The notes under the pieces were generated by a model. The model was not told where the DNA came from, searched no databases, and was given only the letters and a program-made list of their open reading frames with translations. Of a stretch of 64,000 nt of DNA, positions 42,877-52,500 are shown one piece after another; within the stretch, counting starts at the first letter, position 1, and each line of letters starts with the position of its first letter. The position numbers were made by a program, and so were the translations under genes. The stretch is from Fen-549 sp050011315 (GTDB taxonomy: Bacteria > Actinomycetota > Thermoleophilia > Gaiellales > Gaiellaceae), in the NCBI GenBank assembly GCA_050011315.1, contig JBEKJI010000006.1:1-64000 (forward strand), given 5' to 3'.

Positions 42877-43865
42877 ACGCTCAGAGCTCCGATCCGTAGC
42901 CCGGCCGTCTCCGGCAATCCGAGCGCGAGGTTGGCGTTCTGCACCGCCTGGCCCGAAGCGCCCTTGCCGAGGTTGTCGATCGCGCAAATGACGATGGTGG
43001 CACCGGTTACGGTGTCGGCGAAGACGTTGATCTCCGCGTAGTCGGTCTTGTGCACCCGCCCGATCTCGGGCGCGACTCCCTCGGGCAGCACGTTCACCAG
43101 CGGCGCCTCGCTATAGGCCGCCTCCAGCCGCGCCCGCGCCGAGCCCGCGTCTATCCCGCGCACGTAACAGGTGCAGATGAGCCCGCGCCGGAGCGGCAGC
43201 AAGTGGGGAACGAAGGTAGGGACAAAGCCGAGCAAGAGCGCCATCTCGGGCGCGTGCTGATGCGAGCCCACCTTGTAGGGAGAGACGTTCTCGAGCACGG
43301 CACCGGCGTGCAGAGCGGGCTTGAGACTGCGACCGGCGCCGGTCGTGCCGCTCTTGCCGTCCACGACCACGGTCTCGGGATCTACCGCGTCCTTGATCGG
43401 GCCCAGCGCGAGCAGCGTCGCCGTCACGTAGCAGCCCGGATTGGCGATCAGGCGCCCGCTGGGCGGCGAGAGCTCGGGCTGAGCGAAGCACCAGTCGTTG
43501 AGCTCGCCGGGTTTCGGATGGACGAAGCCGTACCAGCGCTCGTAGGCGGAGGCGTCCTTCAACCGGTGCGCACCGGAGAGATCGACGACGGTTGCTCCCG
43601 GCGGCGGTTCGACAGCGGCCGCGCGCTCGTTCTCCAGACAGAGGAAGACGAGCTCGGCGCCGCTTGCCAGCGCTTGCTCGTTCGTCACCAGCTCGAGCTC
43701 GGCAGCCTGCGAGCAGGCGAAACGGGGATCGAGCACGGCCGCGGGCTTACCGGCGAAGGTGTCGGAGCCGAGCGCGACGAGCTCCAGCTCGGGATGGAGG
43801 AGAACGCGGTCGAGCGTCTCCTGGCCGGTGTAGCCGGCGGTACCGACTATCGCAGTCGAGATCAT
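42873..43865 (-). CDS. argC: N-acetyl-gamma-glutamyl-phosphate reductase
   Basis: 330 residues from ATG 43865. The NADP motif GTAGYTGQE is at the N-terminus and the catalytic Cys lies in LIANPGCYVTATLL; SGTTGAGR and SPYKVGSHQHAPE match the family. It reduces acetylglutamyl phosphate. It is the first gene of the minus-strand arg operon. No Shine-Dalgarno is seen; CATAAT on the minus strand (43873-43878) lies 7 bp upstream of the ATG, which would suit a leaderless message. Confidence 0.95.
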   Translation of the reverse strand: MISTAIVGTAGYTGQETLDRVLLHPELELVALGSDTFAGKPAAVLDPRFACSQAAELELVTNEQALASGAELVFLCLENERAAAVEPPPGATVVDLSGAHRLKDASAYERWYGFVHPKPGELNDWCFAQPELSPPSGRLIANPGCYVTATLLALGPIKDAVDPETVVVDGKSGTTGAGRSLKPALHAGAVLENVSPYKVGSHQHAPEMALLLGFVPTFVPHLLPLRRGLICTCYVRGIDAGSARARLEAAYSEAPLVNVLPEGVAPEIGRVHKTDYAEINVFADTVTGATIVICAIDNLGKGASGQAVQNANLALGLPETAGLRIGALSV

Positions 43866-43898
43866 TCGCGTATTATGCAGATTTTCGCGTATCATGCA
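43865..43898. promoter_or_regulatory. Tandem ARG-box-like repeats, argC/carA operator
   Basis: TTCGCGTATTATGCA (43865-43879) and TTCGCGTATCATGCA (43884-43898) are 14/15 identical direct repeats 19 bp apart. They fill the whole gap between divergent argC and carA. The TGCAT/ATGCA halves and spacing suggest two ARG boxes for the ArgR hexamer. TATTAT (43871-43876) and its reverse-strand CATAAT could be the -10 elements, so bound repressor would block both promoters. Confidence 0.6.
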
Positions 43899-43905
43899 AA
43901 CTCCT

Positions 43906-44976
43906 ATGCGACATGCAACCCTTGTCCTGGAGGACGGAACCACCTACGAGGGACGCGCCGTGGGTGCTCCGGGCATCAGTGCCGGCGAGGCCTGTTTCAC
44001 CACGGCCATGGCGGGCTACGAAGAGGCCGTCACCGATCCTAGCTATGCGGCTCAGGTACTCGCTTTCAGCTATCCGTTGATCGGCAACTACGGCGTCGAC
44101 CGAGCACGGATGGAGTCGGGATCTGTTCAGTGCGCGGGCGTGGTCATGCGCCGGGCGCGGCCCGAGTTCGCAGCCTGGCTGACGTCCCAGGGCGCCGTAG
44201 CGATCGACGACATAGACACGCGTGCGCTCGTCCGCCGCATCCGCGAGGGCGGTGTGATGCGCTGCGCGCTCGGCGAGGCGCCGGCCGGCGAGCTGCTGCA
44301 GCGGGCCCTCGCCGAGCCCCACATCGACGTCGACAGGATGACGGCTGATCGGGTTGTCCGCCCGCCGCTCGCCTACGACGTCTGCGCCCACGAACCCGTG
44401 GTATCCGGTGATGGACCGCGCTGCGTGGTGATGGACTTCGGCTGCAAGCGCTCGATCGTGCGCCGTTTGGTCGAGCGCGGGCTCGAGGTCGTCCTCGTCC
44501 CCGGTTACTGGGGCGCCGAGGCGATTCTCGCGCTGAAGCCTCGTGTCGTCCTCGTCGGTAACGGCCCCGGCGACCCCGCCCAGCTGGACGACGCGGTCGA
44601 GACCGTGCGCACGTTGATCGGAACGCTGCCACTGTTTGGAATCTGCCTCGGCCACCAGTTGCTCGGTCTGGCGCTGGGGCTCAAAACCTTCAAGCTCCCC
44701 TTCGGTCACCGGGGCGCGAACCATCCCGTGCGCGTGCGCGACAGCCAGAGGGTGCTGGTGACCGTACAGAATCACGGCTTCGCAGTCGCCCGCTCGGACG
44801 CCTGCGAGGTCAGCCACATGTCGCTCAACGACGGCACCGTGGAGGGTCTCGAAAGCGACGATTTCGCCTCGGTTCAGTTCCATCCCGAAGCGGCGCCCGG
44901 CCCGCTCGACGCACTGCCCTTCTTCGAAAGGATCGCCTCCGCGTGCCGAAGCGGACTGACATCGAAAGCATTTTGA
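43906..44976 (+). CDS. carA: Carbamoyl-phosphate synthase small subunit
   Basis: 356 residues from ATG 43906 (ATG 43894 is also in frame and adds four residues); the first start gives the typical opening ATLVLEDGTTYEG. The glutamine amidotransferase domain has VLVGNGPGDP, the nucleophile Cys in FGICLGHQLLG, and the catalytic His/Glu pair in VQFHPEAAPGP. It supplies ammonia from glutamine to CarB. Neither ATG has a Shine-Dalgarno. carB starts inside its 3' end with a 34-bp overlap. Confidence 0.95.
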   Translation: MRHATLVLEDGTTYEGRAVGAPGISAGEACFTTAMAGYEEAVTDPSYAAQVLAFSYPLIGNYGVDRARMESGSVQCAGVVMRRARPEFAAWLTSQGAVAIDDIDTRALVRRIREGGVMRCALGEAPAGELLQRALAEPHIDVDRMTADRVVRPPLAYDVCAHEPVVSGDGPRCVVMDFGCKRSIVRRLVERGLEVVLVPGYWGAEAILALKPRVVLVGNGPGDPAQLDDAVETVRTLIGTLPLFGICLGHQLLGLALGLKTFKLPFGHRGANHPVRVRDSQRVLVTVQNHGFAVARSDACEVSHMSLNDGTVEGLESDDFASVQFHPEAAPGPLDALPFFERIASACRSGLTSKAF

Positions 44977-47591
44977 TCGTCGGCTCGGGCCCGATCCGGA
45001 TCGGGCAGGCGTGTGAGTTCGACTACTCCGGCGCCCAGGCCTGCCGCGTTCTGCGCAGCGAGGGTTACCGGGTCGTGCTCGTCAACTCCAACCCGGCCAC
45101 GATCATGACCGACCCGGAGTGGGCGGACGCGACCTACCTCGAGCCGCTCGACGCCGAGGCGGTAGGTCAGGTGATAGCCCGCGAGCGCCCCGATGCTCTC
45201 CTGCCCACGCTTGGCGGCCAAACGGCGCTCAATCTCGCCGTCGAGCTGGCGCGCTCCGGTGTTCTCGAGCGCTACGGAATCGAGCTGATCGGAGCCGACG
45301 TCGAGGCGATCAGCCGCGCCGAGGACCGCTCGATCTTCCGCGAGACGATGATCTCGGCCGGGTTGCCGGTGCCAGAGAGCGTCATCGTCACGTCGCTCTC
45401 CCAGCTCGACGAGTGCCCGCTCCCCGCGGTCGTACGGCCGGCCTTCACTCTCGGCGGCCAGGGCGGCGGCTTGGCGCGCGATCGCAACGAGCTCGAACGC
45501 CAGGTGAAGCGTGGCCTTCGCATTAGCCCGGTCGGGCAGGTGCTGGTCGAGCGCTCGTTGCAAGGCTGGCAGGAGTTCGAGCTCGAGGTGATGGTCGACC
45601 GGGCCGGAAACTGCGTGATCGTCTGCTCGATCGAGAACATCGACCCGATGGGCGTACACACCGGCGACTCCTGGACGGTCGCGCCGCAGCAGACACTCCC
45701 CGACGCCGAGTACCAGCGCCTACGTGAGGCCGCCTTCGCCTGCGCCCGGGCCGTCGGCGTGGCCACCGGCGGCGCGAACGTCCAGTTCGCGTACGAGCCG
45801 GAGACGCGCGAGCTGGTCTTGATCGAGATGAATCCGCGTGTCTCGCGCTCCTCGGCGCTCGCCTCGAAGGCGACCGGTTTCCCGATCGCCAAGCTGGCTG
45901 CCCTGCTCGCCGTCGGCTACACGCTCGACGAGCTTCCGAACGACATCACCGGCAAGTCCTCGGCGGCCTTCGAGCCGGCGCTCGATTACGTCGCTGTCAA
46001 GGCTCCCCGTTTCGACTGGGAAAAGTTCGCCGCCGAGCCGGTGCTCGGCACCGAGATGCGCGCGGTCGGCGAGGCGCTCGGCCTCGGGCGCACCTTTCCG
46101 GAAGCGTTTCTCAAGGCCCTGGACGGGCTCGAGCAGAAGCTCCCGATTCCCGAGTTCCCGGGCGCGCACCCCTACTTCCGGCGCGAACTCGACTCCATCC
46201 GCGAGGCCGAGGAGGCGCTTGCAGATAGCGGCGACATTCCAGTAGCGAAGCGGTTCGGCCTTCCCGACTCGCGCGTCGCCCGAGTGCTCGGCATCTCCGA
46301 GAAAGAGGTGCGCGCGCGCCGCGGTCGCCCGGGGCGGCTCGCCGTCGACTCCTGCGCCGCCGAGTTCGAGGCGCGTACCCCGTACTTCTACCTCTCCTTC
46401 GAGACCGGCGACTCGATCGAATCCTCGGCCGGGTCGCGCATCCTCATCCTCGGATCGGGCCCGAACCGGATCGGGCAGGGAATCGAGTTCGACTACTGCT
46501 GCGTGCACGCCGCTCAGAGCTTCCGCCGGCTCGGCTACGAAGCCGTGATGCTCAACTCCAACCCTGAGACCGTCTCTACCGACTACGACACCTCCAGCCG
46601 CCTCTACCTCGAGCCGGTCACAATTGAGCGCGTTCTCGACGTCGTCGCGCACGAGCAGCCGCAGGCAGTCGTCGTCACGCTCGGAGGCCAGACTCCCTTG
46701 AAGCTGGCCCGGGCGCTCGCGGACGAAGGAGTCCCGCTGGCCGGCGAGCCGCTGGCTGCGATAGAGGCGGCCGAGGATCGAGGCGCCTTCGGCGAGGTCG
46801 TCGCCGAGCTGGGCCTGCTCGCGCCGCGCTGGGGGACGGCCTCTAGCAGCGCCGAGGCGCAGGAGATCGCCCGCAAGATCGGCACACCGGTGCTGGTGCG
46901 CCCGCACTACGTGCTCGGCGGCCGCGGCATGCGGGTCGTCCGCGACGCCGACACGCTCGAGATCGACGAGCCGGTGCTGGTGGACGAGTACCTGGAGGGA
47001 GCGATCGAGCTGGACGTGGACGCGCTCTGCGACGGCGAGCACGCGTGGGTGGCCGCGGTGCTCGAGCACGTCGAGCCGACGGGCGTGCACTCCGGCGACT
47101 CAGCCTGCGTCGTACCCGGCCCCTCGGTCTTCCCGGCGCTCGAGCGCGAGATCAGGGAACTGGCAGACGCCCTCGCCGGCCGTCTCGGCATCCGGGGACT
47201 GCTCAACCTTCAGCTCGCGCTGCACGACGGGCGCCTCTACGTGCTCGAGGCGAATCCCCGTGCCTCGCGCACGGTTCCCTTCGTGGCCAAAGCGACGGGG
47301 ATCCCGCTGGTCGACGCGGCCTGCCGGCTGATGCTCGGGGCTCGGCTCGAGGAGCTCGGACTACCCGAGCGAGCGCAGCCGACCCGTGTCTGGGCCAAGG
47401 AGGCGATCTTCCCCGAGGATCGCTTCGCCGGCGCCGCCGTCCGCGGCCCCGAGATGAAATCGACCGGCGAGGTGATGGCGGGCGGGAAGACGGCCGCCGA
47501 GGCTTACGCCCGGGTTCTACGCGCCGCGGGGCGCGGGCGAGCGAGCGGAAGCATCGGCTTTTCGCTCCAGGAGCTGGAAAAAGCGGTCTGA
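44943..47591 (+). CDS. carB: Carbamoyl-phosphate synthase large subunit lacking the allosteric domain
   Basis: 882 residues, GTG 44943. Both ATP-grasp halves are complete: GSGPIRIGQACEFDYSG and LIEMNPRVSRSSALASKATG in the first, GSGPNRIGQGIEFDYCCVH and LEANPRASRTVPFVAKATG in the second, with an oligomerisation region between that is shorter than in E. coli. The protein stops after GPEMKSTGEVMAGG and a short tail, just where the MGS-like C-terminal domain (~130-150 residues, binding UMP and ornithine) should begin. The usual length is ~1070. Catalysis should be intact; nucleotide feedback is probably lost. Confidence 0.95.
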   Translation: MPKRTDIESILIVGSGPIRIGQACEFDYSGAQACRVLRSEGYRVVLVNSNPATIMTDPEWADATYLEPLDAEAVGQVIARERPDALLPTLGGQTALNLAVELARSGVLERYGIELIGADVEAISRAEDRSIFRETMISAGLPVPESVIVTSLSQLDECPLPAVVRPAFTLGGQGGGLARDRNELERQVKRGLRISPVGQVLVERSLQGWQEFELEVMVDRAGNCVIVCSIENIDPMGVHTGDSWTVAPQQTLPDAEYQRLREAAFACARAVGVATGGANVQFAYEPETRELVLIEMNPRVSRSSALASKATGFPIAKLAALLAVGYTLDELPNDITGKSSAAFEPALDYVAVKAPRFDWEKFAAEPVLGTEMRAVGEALGLGRTFPEAFLKALDGLEQKLPIPEFPGAHPYFRRELDSIREAEEALADSGDIPVAKRFGLPDSRVARVLGISEKEVRARRGRPGRLAVDSCAAEFEARTPYFYLSFETGDSIESSAGSRILILGSGPNRIGQGIEFDYCCVHAAQSFRRLGYEAVMLNSNPETVSTDYDTSSRLYLEPVTIERVLDVVAHEQPQAVVVTLGGQTPLKLARALADEGVPLAGEPLAAIEAAEDRGAFGEVVAELGLLAPRWGTASSSAEAQEIARKIGTPVLVRPHYVLGGRGMRVVRDADTLEIDEPVLVDEYLEGAIELDVDALCDGEHAWVAAVLEHVEPTGVHSGDSACVVPGPSVFPALEREIRELADALAGRLGIRGLLNLQLALHDGRLYVLEANPRASRTVPFVAKATGIPLVDAACRLMLGARLEELGLPERAQPTRVWAKEAIFPEDRFAGAAVRGPEMKSTGEVMAGGKTAAEAYARVLRAAGRGRASGSIGFSLQELEKAV

Positions 47592-47708
47592 CCCGGCTTC
47601 GTACCGCCTCCGACACGCCGTCGCGAGCCGAATACTCCTCATCTGGGGGACGAGAATACCCCGTTCTCGGGACACTGCTTCACGACGCGAATCCCGACAG
47701 TTATATCG

Positions 47709-49526
47709 ATGGCGCGCTTCCATCGTTCTTGCGTGCGGCGCGGCCTGCGGGGAGTTCTCCTGGTCGGCGCGGCCGCGTGCCTAGGACTCCTGAGTACTAC
47801 CGCATTCGCCGGCTCGCGCCCGTTCACACAGTCCTCTCAGTCTGCGCACGGTTCGCCTTCGGCCGAGAGCATCGTCCGTTTCGCCCCGGGCACCTCGGCG
47901 GCGGACATGAAGAAGATCGTCACCGATGCGGGCGGCGACGTGGCCACGGTCATGCCCGAGGTTTCCGCGGTTGCAGTGCGCAGCAACGACTCGAGCTTCG
48001 CCAGCAAGGTCGAGGCGGACCCGAAGGTCAACGCACTATTCGTCGATCGCTACATCTCCTGGGGACCAACGGATGAGCGCGCACCCGCCGCAGGCTCGGC
48101 GCCGCCGCGCTTCATCCCGAAGAACAAGGCCTCTTCGTTCCCGGATCCGCTGCACGACGCCGCCGCTCCCAACGCCGAGGGAATAGTGCAATGGGACGAC
48201 AACCGCATGAACGTCCCGAACGCGTGGCAGAAGACGAGGGGCGACAAGTCGATCGTCGTCGCCGTGCTCGACACCGGTGTCCAGGGCGGCACGAAGGAGC
48301 TGCGCGACAACTTCGACGCGAGAACGTCCGAGAACGCCCTCGACTGCAAGTCGATCATCCGCGACTACGGTCTCGGCTTCCTCAAGGACAACGGGATTCT
48401 CGATGAGTGCCGTAACGGCGATACGGACGGTCACGGAACTTGGGTTGCGAGCCGGATCGGGGCCGCGGCGAACGGGTTCGGGTCGAACGGTGTCGCTCCA
48501 AAGGTGACGATCCGCAGCTACAAGGTGCTCGCCGGCGACTGGGGCGGACTCACGAGCTGGATCGTCGACGGCATGGTCGAGGCTTGCCAGGACGGCGCGG
48601 ACATTCTCAACATGTCGATCGTCGGCTATGACGATCCCACGCTCCAGGCCGACGCCGAGGACTACCTGCTCTGGGCTGACGCAGTCAGCTACTGTCAGTC
48701 GCGCGGAACGGCGATAATCGCCTCGGCCGGGAACGATCACGTACGCATCGACCGTACGAACATCAAAGTCGCGGGTCGTAGGTTCACCGGCGCCGGCCAG
48801 GTCGCCAGCGGCTCGAAGGGAATTGGGACGGTCTACCCGGGCGATGAATCGCTCTTCCCTTACATCACCGATCTGCGCGGGATGCTGCTGGTGCCGGGTG
48901 GGCTACCCGGAGTGATCCTCGTCTCGGCGACCGGGAACGAAGTCGTCAACGCACCCGACGCCGATCCCTCGGTTCGCTGGCCCGCGAAGTGGATCGGCAA
49001 ACGCGACCAGCTCGCCTACTACTCGAACTACGGCTCGCGCATCGATTTGGCTGCACCGGGTGGAGCCCGGCAGTTCAACATCCCGCTCTTCGACGGTGGC
49101 ACGGACGACGTTTTGGCCGGCGGATACGGCTCGCTCGCCGCCGTCGATCCGAACTCCGCGTACTGCACCGACCCCTATACCTCGGCCTCGTACAACTCGG
49201 CCTGCTTTACCATCGCCGGACAGGGCTTCGCCTGGTCGCAAGGAACTTCGATGGCCGCTCCCAACCTGAGCGGAGTCGCGGTGCTCGTTCTCGCGACCCA
49301 CCGCTGGTTGCGGGACCGGCCCGACGCGTTGCTCGCACAATTGACGCGGACAGCTCGAGACGGAGTCGTCAACTACACCGGCCCGAACGATCCGAACAAC
49401 ACGGCCCCGGCACTCGACGGCACGGCCTGTGACCTCGGATACTGCCACCTCGACTTCAAGCATCCGATCTCGTCAGACGACGCCTATGGAGCAGGCATCG
49501 TCGACGCGGGATCAGCTGTCTCCTAG
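47709..49526 (+). CDS. Secreted subtilisin-like serine protease (S8)
   Basis: 605 residues. A signal peptide (about 1-35, ending TAFAG) is followed by an inhibitor-I9-like propeptide (about 52-115, ESIVRFAPGTSAADMKKIV) and the S8 catalytic domain. The triad is Asp188 (VAVLDTG), His242 (DGHGTWVA) and Ser514 (QGTSMAAPN), with oxyanion Asn342 (ASAGND). A large insertion between Asn and Ser (about 345-500) has several Cys and Tyr. It probably acts extracellularly. Monocistronic; 117 bp after carB. Confidence 0.93.
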   Translation: MARFHRSCVRRGLRGVLLVGAAACLGLLSTTAFAGSRPFTQSSQSAHGSPSAESIVRFAPGTSAADMKKIVTDAGGDVATVMPEVSAVAVRSNDSSFASKVEADPKVNALFVDRYISWGPTDERAPAAGSAPPRFIPKNKASSFPDPLHDAAAPNAEGIVQWDDNRMNVPNAWQKTRGDKSIVVAVLDTGVQGGTKELRDNFDARTSENALDCKSIIRDYGLGFLKDNGILDECRNGDTDGHGTWVASRIGAAANGFGSNGVAPKVTIRSYKVLAGDWGGLTSWIVDGMVEACQDGADILNMSIVGYDDPTLQADAEDYLLWADAVSYCQSRGTAIIASAGNDHVRIDRTNIKVAGRRFTGAGQVASGSKGIGTVYPGDESLFPYITDLRGMLLVPGGLPGVILVSATGNEVVNAPDADPSVRWPAKWIGKRDQLAYYSNYGSRIDLAAPGGARQFNIPLFDGGTDDVLAGGYGSLAAVDPNSAYCTDPYTSASYNSACFTIAGQGFAWSQGTSMAAPNLSGVAVLVLATHRWLRDRPDALLAQLTRTARDGVVNYTGPNDPNNTAPALDGTACDLGYCHLDFKHPISSDDAYGAGIVDAGSAVS

Positions 49527-49540
49527 TCAGTAGTCCCCGC

Positions 49541-52500
49541 TCAACCGGCGACCGGGGCGGCACCCTCGGCGGCCTCTTGTGCCGAGCCCTCATGCTCTTC
49601 CTCGAGCCGGGCGACGTTCCGCTTCGGGTGTACGCGCCTGAAATCGGCGAGCGTGGTCTCCCAGCGCTCGAGCATCGCCTTGGCGCGCGGCGAGCCGGTG
49701 AGCTCGAGATGCTCCTCGAGCAGTATGCGCAGGTTCGCCGCGGCCGCGTCTTCCAGCGGTTCGGCAAAGACGAGATCGGGATTCATACGAACGCCCAGGT
49801 GCCCCTGTGGGTCGTAGACGAAGGCCTGGCCGCCACTCATGCCGGCGCCGAGGTTACGCCCGAACTCGCCCAGGATGACAACGGTTCCAGCGGTCATGTA
49901 CTCGCAGGGATGCTCGCCGGTGCCCTCGACTACGGCGACGGTGCCCGAGTTCCTGACCGCGAAGCGCCCACCGACGCGCCCGGCGATGAAGAGGCGACCA
50001 CCGGTCGCTCCGTAGAGCAGCGTGTTGCCTGCAAGGACCGGATGCCCGGCGACGCCCGCGTCGGGCCGGATAACGATCGTGCCTCCGTTCATTCCCTTGC
50101 CGACGTAATCGTTCGCCACCCCGATCAGCTCGAAGCTGATCCCGTCGGTGAGATAGGCGCCGAAGCTCTGTCCGGCGGCGCCGCGGAAGCGGGCCTTGAG
50201 ACGTCCCGGCGGCGCTCCGAAGCCGAAGTGCTCGCCGATGTCTCCGCCGAGGCGCGCGCCGACCGTGCGATCGCGGTTCGTGATCGGGTAGTCGAGCTCC
50301 ACATCCACGTCTCGCTCGAGGATCACTGCCGCTTCGGTCGCAAGCCGGTCGTTCAGCTCACCGCCGGTCGCGATCAGTCGAGGCTCTCCGGTGTAGTGGA
50401 ACGGGCCGCTTGCTTCCTTCGCGAGTAGCGAAGAAAGGTCGACCAAGTCCTTTCGGGCACTGCCCGTCGAGCGCTGACGGAGTAGCTCCGTCCGCCCGAT
50501 CGCATCGTTGAGCGAGCGCAGTCCGAGCGCGGCCAGCTGACGACGAACTTCTTCGGCGACGAAGAGGAGGTACGCCGCAACCTTTTCCGGAGTCCCTTCG
50601 AACCGTTTTCGTAGCTCGGGTCGCTGCGTTGCGATACCGACCGGGCAGCTGTCGAGATGGCAGGCGCGCACCATCAGGCAGCCCTCGGCCAGCAATAGCG
50701 AGGTGCCGAAGCTGTACTCGTCCGCTCCCAAAAGAGCCGCCACGACGACATCGCGGCCCGTCTTGAAGCCTCCGTCGACCCGCACTCGCACGCGCCCGCG
50801 CAGACCCTCCGCGACCAGCGCCTGCTGCGTCTCGGCAAGCCCCAGCTCCCAGGGCGCACCGGCATTCTTGATAGACGAGAGCGGGCTCGCACCGGTGCCA
50901 CCGTCGCACCCGGCGATGTGAACGACATCCGCAAGTGCCTTGACGACTCCGGCGGCGACGATGCCCACGCCCGCTTCAGCGACCAGCTTCACCGATACCT
51001 CCGCGAGCGGGTGCGCCTGGCGAAGGTCGAAGACCAGCTGAGCGAGATCTTCGATCGAGTAGATGTCATGGTGCGGAGGCGGCGAGATGAGCGCGATCCC
51101 GGGCTCCGTGTGCCGCAGCTCGGCTATCTCTGCAGAAACCTTGTGCCCCGGAAGCTGGCCGCCCTCGCCGGGCTTCGCGCCCTGAGCGATCTTGATCTGT
51201 AGCTCCTCCGCCGAGCGTAGGTAAGCGGGCGTGACGCCGAAACGTCCCGAGGCCACCTGTTTAATGGCGGAGTTGCGGGCCGTGCCGAAACGCGCGAGCG
51301 CCTCCCCGCCCTCACCCGAGTTCGAGCGAGCGCCGATCATGTTGAGGGCGATCGCGAGGGTCTCGTGCGCCTCGGCAGAAAGAGCGCCCTGGCTCATCGC
51401 CCCGGCCGAGAAGCGCTTGACGATGGACGATACGGGCTCGACGACCTCGAGCGGGAGCGGCGGTCCATCGGGAACCAACTCGAGCAGGTCGCGGAGCTCG
51501 AGCGGCTCGCGGTCGTTCACCGTCTTCGCGTATTGCTCGTAGATCTCCCAACCGCCGCCCGCAACAGCGCGGCGGAGGAGATATGCGGCCTCGCGCTGGC
51601 CGCTCGAGACCGACTCTTTGAGCGTGCTGACTATCGGAGCCGTGGTTGCGTGCTCTTCGCCGCCTCGGCGCATCTTGACGAAGCCTGGGTTTTCCAGCTG
51701 CGGGCGCTCCGCGAAGGCCTCGCCGAGCCGCCACCAGGCATCGGCCTCTAGCTCGGCGAAGCCGATTCCGCCGACAGCCGACGACGTGCGCGCAAACGCT
51801 TTGCTCATGACCTCGTCGGCAAGACCGATCGCCTCGAAGATCTGAGCCCCCCGATAGCTCGCCACATCCGAGATGCCCATCTTGGACATGACCTTGAGAA
51901 CTCCGTCCTGCATTGTTCGGCGGAACCGCTCTTGCGCCTCGGCGGGGCCCGGACCTTCCCTCCCGAGCTTGGCGCTTTCCGCCAGCGCCGCCATCGTCTC
52001 GAGCGAAAGCCGCGGACAGATCGCGTCGGCCCCGAAGCCGAGCAAGAGAGCGAAGTGATGCGTCTCACGCGACTCGTCGCTCTCGACGAGGATGGAGGCG
52101 CCTGTGCGTAGCTCCGATGCGACCAATCGCTGGTGAACGACGCCGACCGCCAGCAAGATCGGCATCGGCGCCCGCTCGGGCGAGATGCCCGTATCGGTGA
52201 TCAGAAGAAGTTGCTCGCCGCTTTGGACAGCCGCGGCCGCCTCGGTAGCCAGGCGTTCGCAGGCCGCTTCGAGCCCTTCGTCCTGCGTGAAGGTCGCGTC
52301 GAGGCGATGGCTCTTTAGGCCCTCGAGACCATCCGGGAAGAGGAAAAAGCTTTCCAGCTCGGTCAGCCTTGCCGCCTCGGCGTCTTCTCGCAAGATAGGG
52401 GCGCGAGCTCCGAGCAGCGTTCGCACACTGAAGACGATCCGCTCTCGCAGGTGGTCGATAGGCGGATTGGTGACCTGTGCGAAGCGCTGCTTGAAGTAGG

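Noticed and set aside
42877..42987. Longer argJ reading frame starting at 42987
   Set aside because: The extra residues are the antisense/overlap of argC and resemble no ArgJ; GTG 42876 overlaps the argC stop by 4 bp like its neighbours.
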